A stretch of DNA of 64,000 nt from Rhodanobacter sp. B05 (GTDB lineage: Bacteria; Pseudomonadota; Gammaproteobacteria; Xanthomonadales; Rhodanobacteraceae): contig NZ_MUNU01000012.1 in NCBI RefSeq assembly GCF_002001085.1, forward strand, positions 62,001 to 126,000. Direction: 5' to 3'. Below, piece after piece: positions 63,706 to 64,000 of the stretch. Below the pieces are notes generated by a model. The model was not told the DNA's origin, searched no databases, and saw nothing but the letters and a program-made list of their open reading frames with translations. Each line of letters begins with the position of its first letter. The first letter of the stretch is position 1. Both the position numbers and the translations under genes were made by a program.

Positions 63706-64000
63706 TCAATGGAAATCGCGCGAGCGGCTGTCCAGCGAGCCCAGCCACGCGCTGATGTCGACCAGGCGGCGGGCGATCAGGTGACTCACGCCGTCGACGC
63801 ATTCCCACTGCCCTTCCACGCCGAGCAGGCGCGCTTCCAGATACGCGCGGCGCTGCCGTTCCGCCACATGGCTCCACACCACCACGTTGATGAAACCGTG
63901 CTCGTCTTCGATGGTGATGAAGGTCACCCCGCTGGCGGTCTGCGGACGCTGGCGCTGGGTGACCAGGCCGGCCGCGCGCACCGGGCTTTGATGCGGCTGG
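63706..64000 (-). CDS. dnaE2: C-terminal end of error-prone DNA polymerase DnaE2/ImuC (partial)
   Basis: Only the last 97 codons lie in the window; the rest continues past 64000. The segment begins [19 protein letters not shown] and holds the OB-fold end ([17 protein letters not shown]). This is the conserved C-terminus of the damage-inducible alpha subunit that works with ImuA and ImuB in SOS mutagenesis. The start is outside the window. It converges on nothing and ends 130 bases before the membrane gene. Confidence 0.85.
   Translation of the reverse strand, partial: QPHQSPVRAAGLVTQRQRPQTASGVTFITIEDEHGFINVVVWSHVAERQRRAYLEARLLGVEGQWECVDGVSHLIARRLVDISAWLGSLDSRSRDFH

Noticed and set aside
1..64000. 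CRISPR arrays, tRNA, rRNA, insertion sequences, prophage or attachment sites
   Set aside because: No regular spaced repeats, no tRNA cloverleaf, no transposase or integrase and no direct-repeat target duplication were seen.

Overview
The window is GC-rich chromosomal DNA from a gammaproteobacterium, most likely of the Xanthomonadales (Rhodanobacter, Dyella, Luteibacter or Xanthomonas relatives). The pointers are a Clp-type CRP divergent from an E. coli-type speD, a detached trpE with a trpG-trpD-trpC operon, Oar-like TonB receptors and many 4-base ATGA gene overlaps. No tRNA, rRNA, CRISPR array or insertion sequence was seen.

Layout. (1) 0-4.6 kb: a three-gene group (FemAB-like acyltransferase, thiamine-diphosphate enzyme, ATP-grasp ligase) of unknown pathway. 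(2) 4.6-13.4 kb: housekeeping genes metF, ilvE, speD, crp, a MarR-GNAT fusion and trpC/D/G with a HAD phosphatase. (3) 13.7-42.0 kb: an island between trpG and trpE that looks devoted to peptides and D-amino acids, probably from peptidoglycan. It holds a DmpA aminopeptidase with a permease, a TPR-sulfotransferase, an Oar-like TonB receptor and a LysR regulator. It then holds DgcN (D-Glu N-acetyltransferase family), gamma-glutamyltranspeptidase and a 3-hydroxy-D-aspartate aldolase-like enzyme. Next is a minus-strand operon: dipeptide epimerase, RpiR regulator, L,D-transpeptidase-fold protein, dicarboxylate/amino-acid symporter, DauA-like D-amino-acid dehydrogenase and M61 peptidase. Last is a plus-strand operon of secreted enzymes: transglutaminase-like, DAP-decarboxylase-like, two serine hydrolases, VanX-like dipeptidase and AmiD-like lipoprotein amidase. 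(4) 42.0-47.9 kb: a heavy-metal-type RND efflux operon. (5) 48.1-52.4 kb: trpE and two unusual membrane proteins, one a GYF/pilin-like chimera. (6) 52.5-59.0 kb: a proteobacterial dedicated sortase system (kinase, regulator, VIT/VWA target, class GN sortase) with small unannotated genes. (7) 59.3-64.0 kb: rpe, a DnaJ/TerB protein, cytochrome c, purC, small membrane proteins and the end of dnaE2/imuC.

How it works together. The best new signal is a 66-base promoter architecture found three times in the island, before the permease-dmpA operon, before the TonB receptor and before dgcN-ggt-aldolase. Each copy has an ATAAC-N5-GTTGT dyad near -65, a conserved CCAATGAAAA block and a TATGCT -10 box, all at identical spacing. 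The LysR gene lies among them and is the natural candidate regulator. The inferred scheme is outer-membrane import of (D-)peptides, trimming by secreted and cytoplasmic peptidases, epimerisation or N-acetylation of D-Glu, oxidation of D-amino acids and decarboxylation of DAP. This is inference from gene families and context, not demonstrated function.
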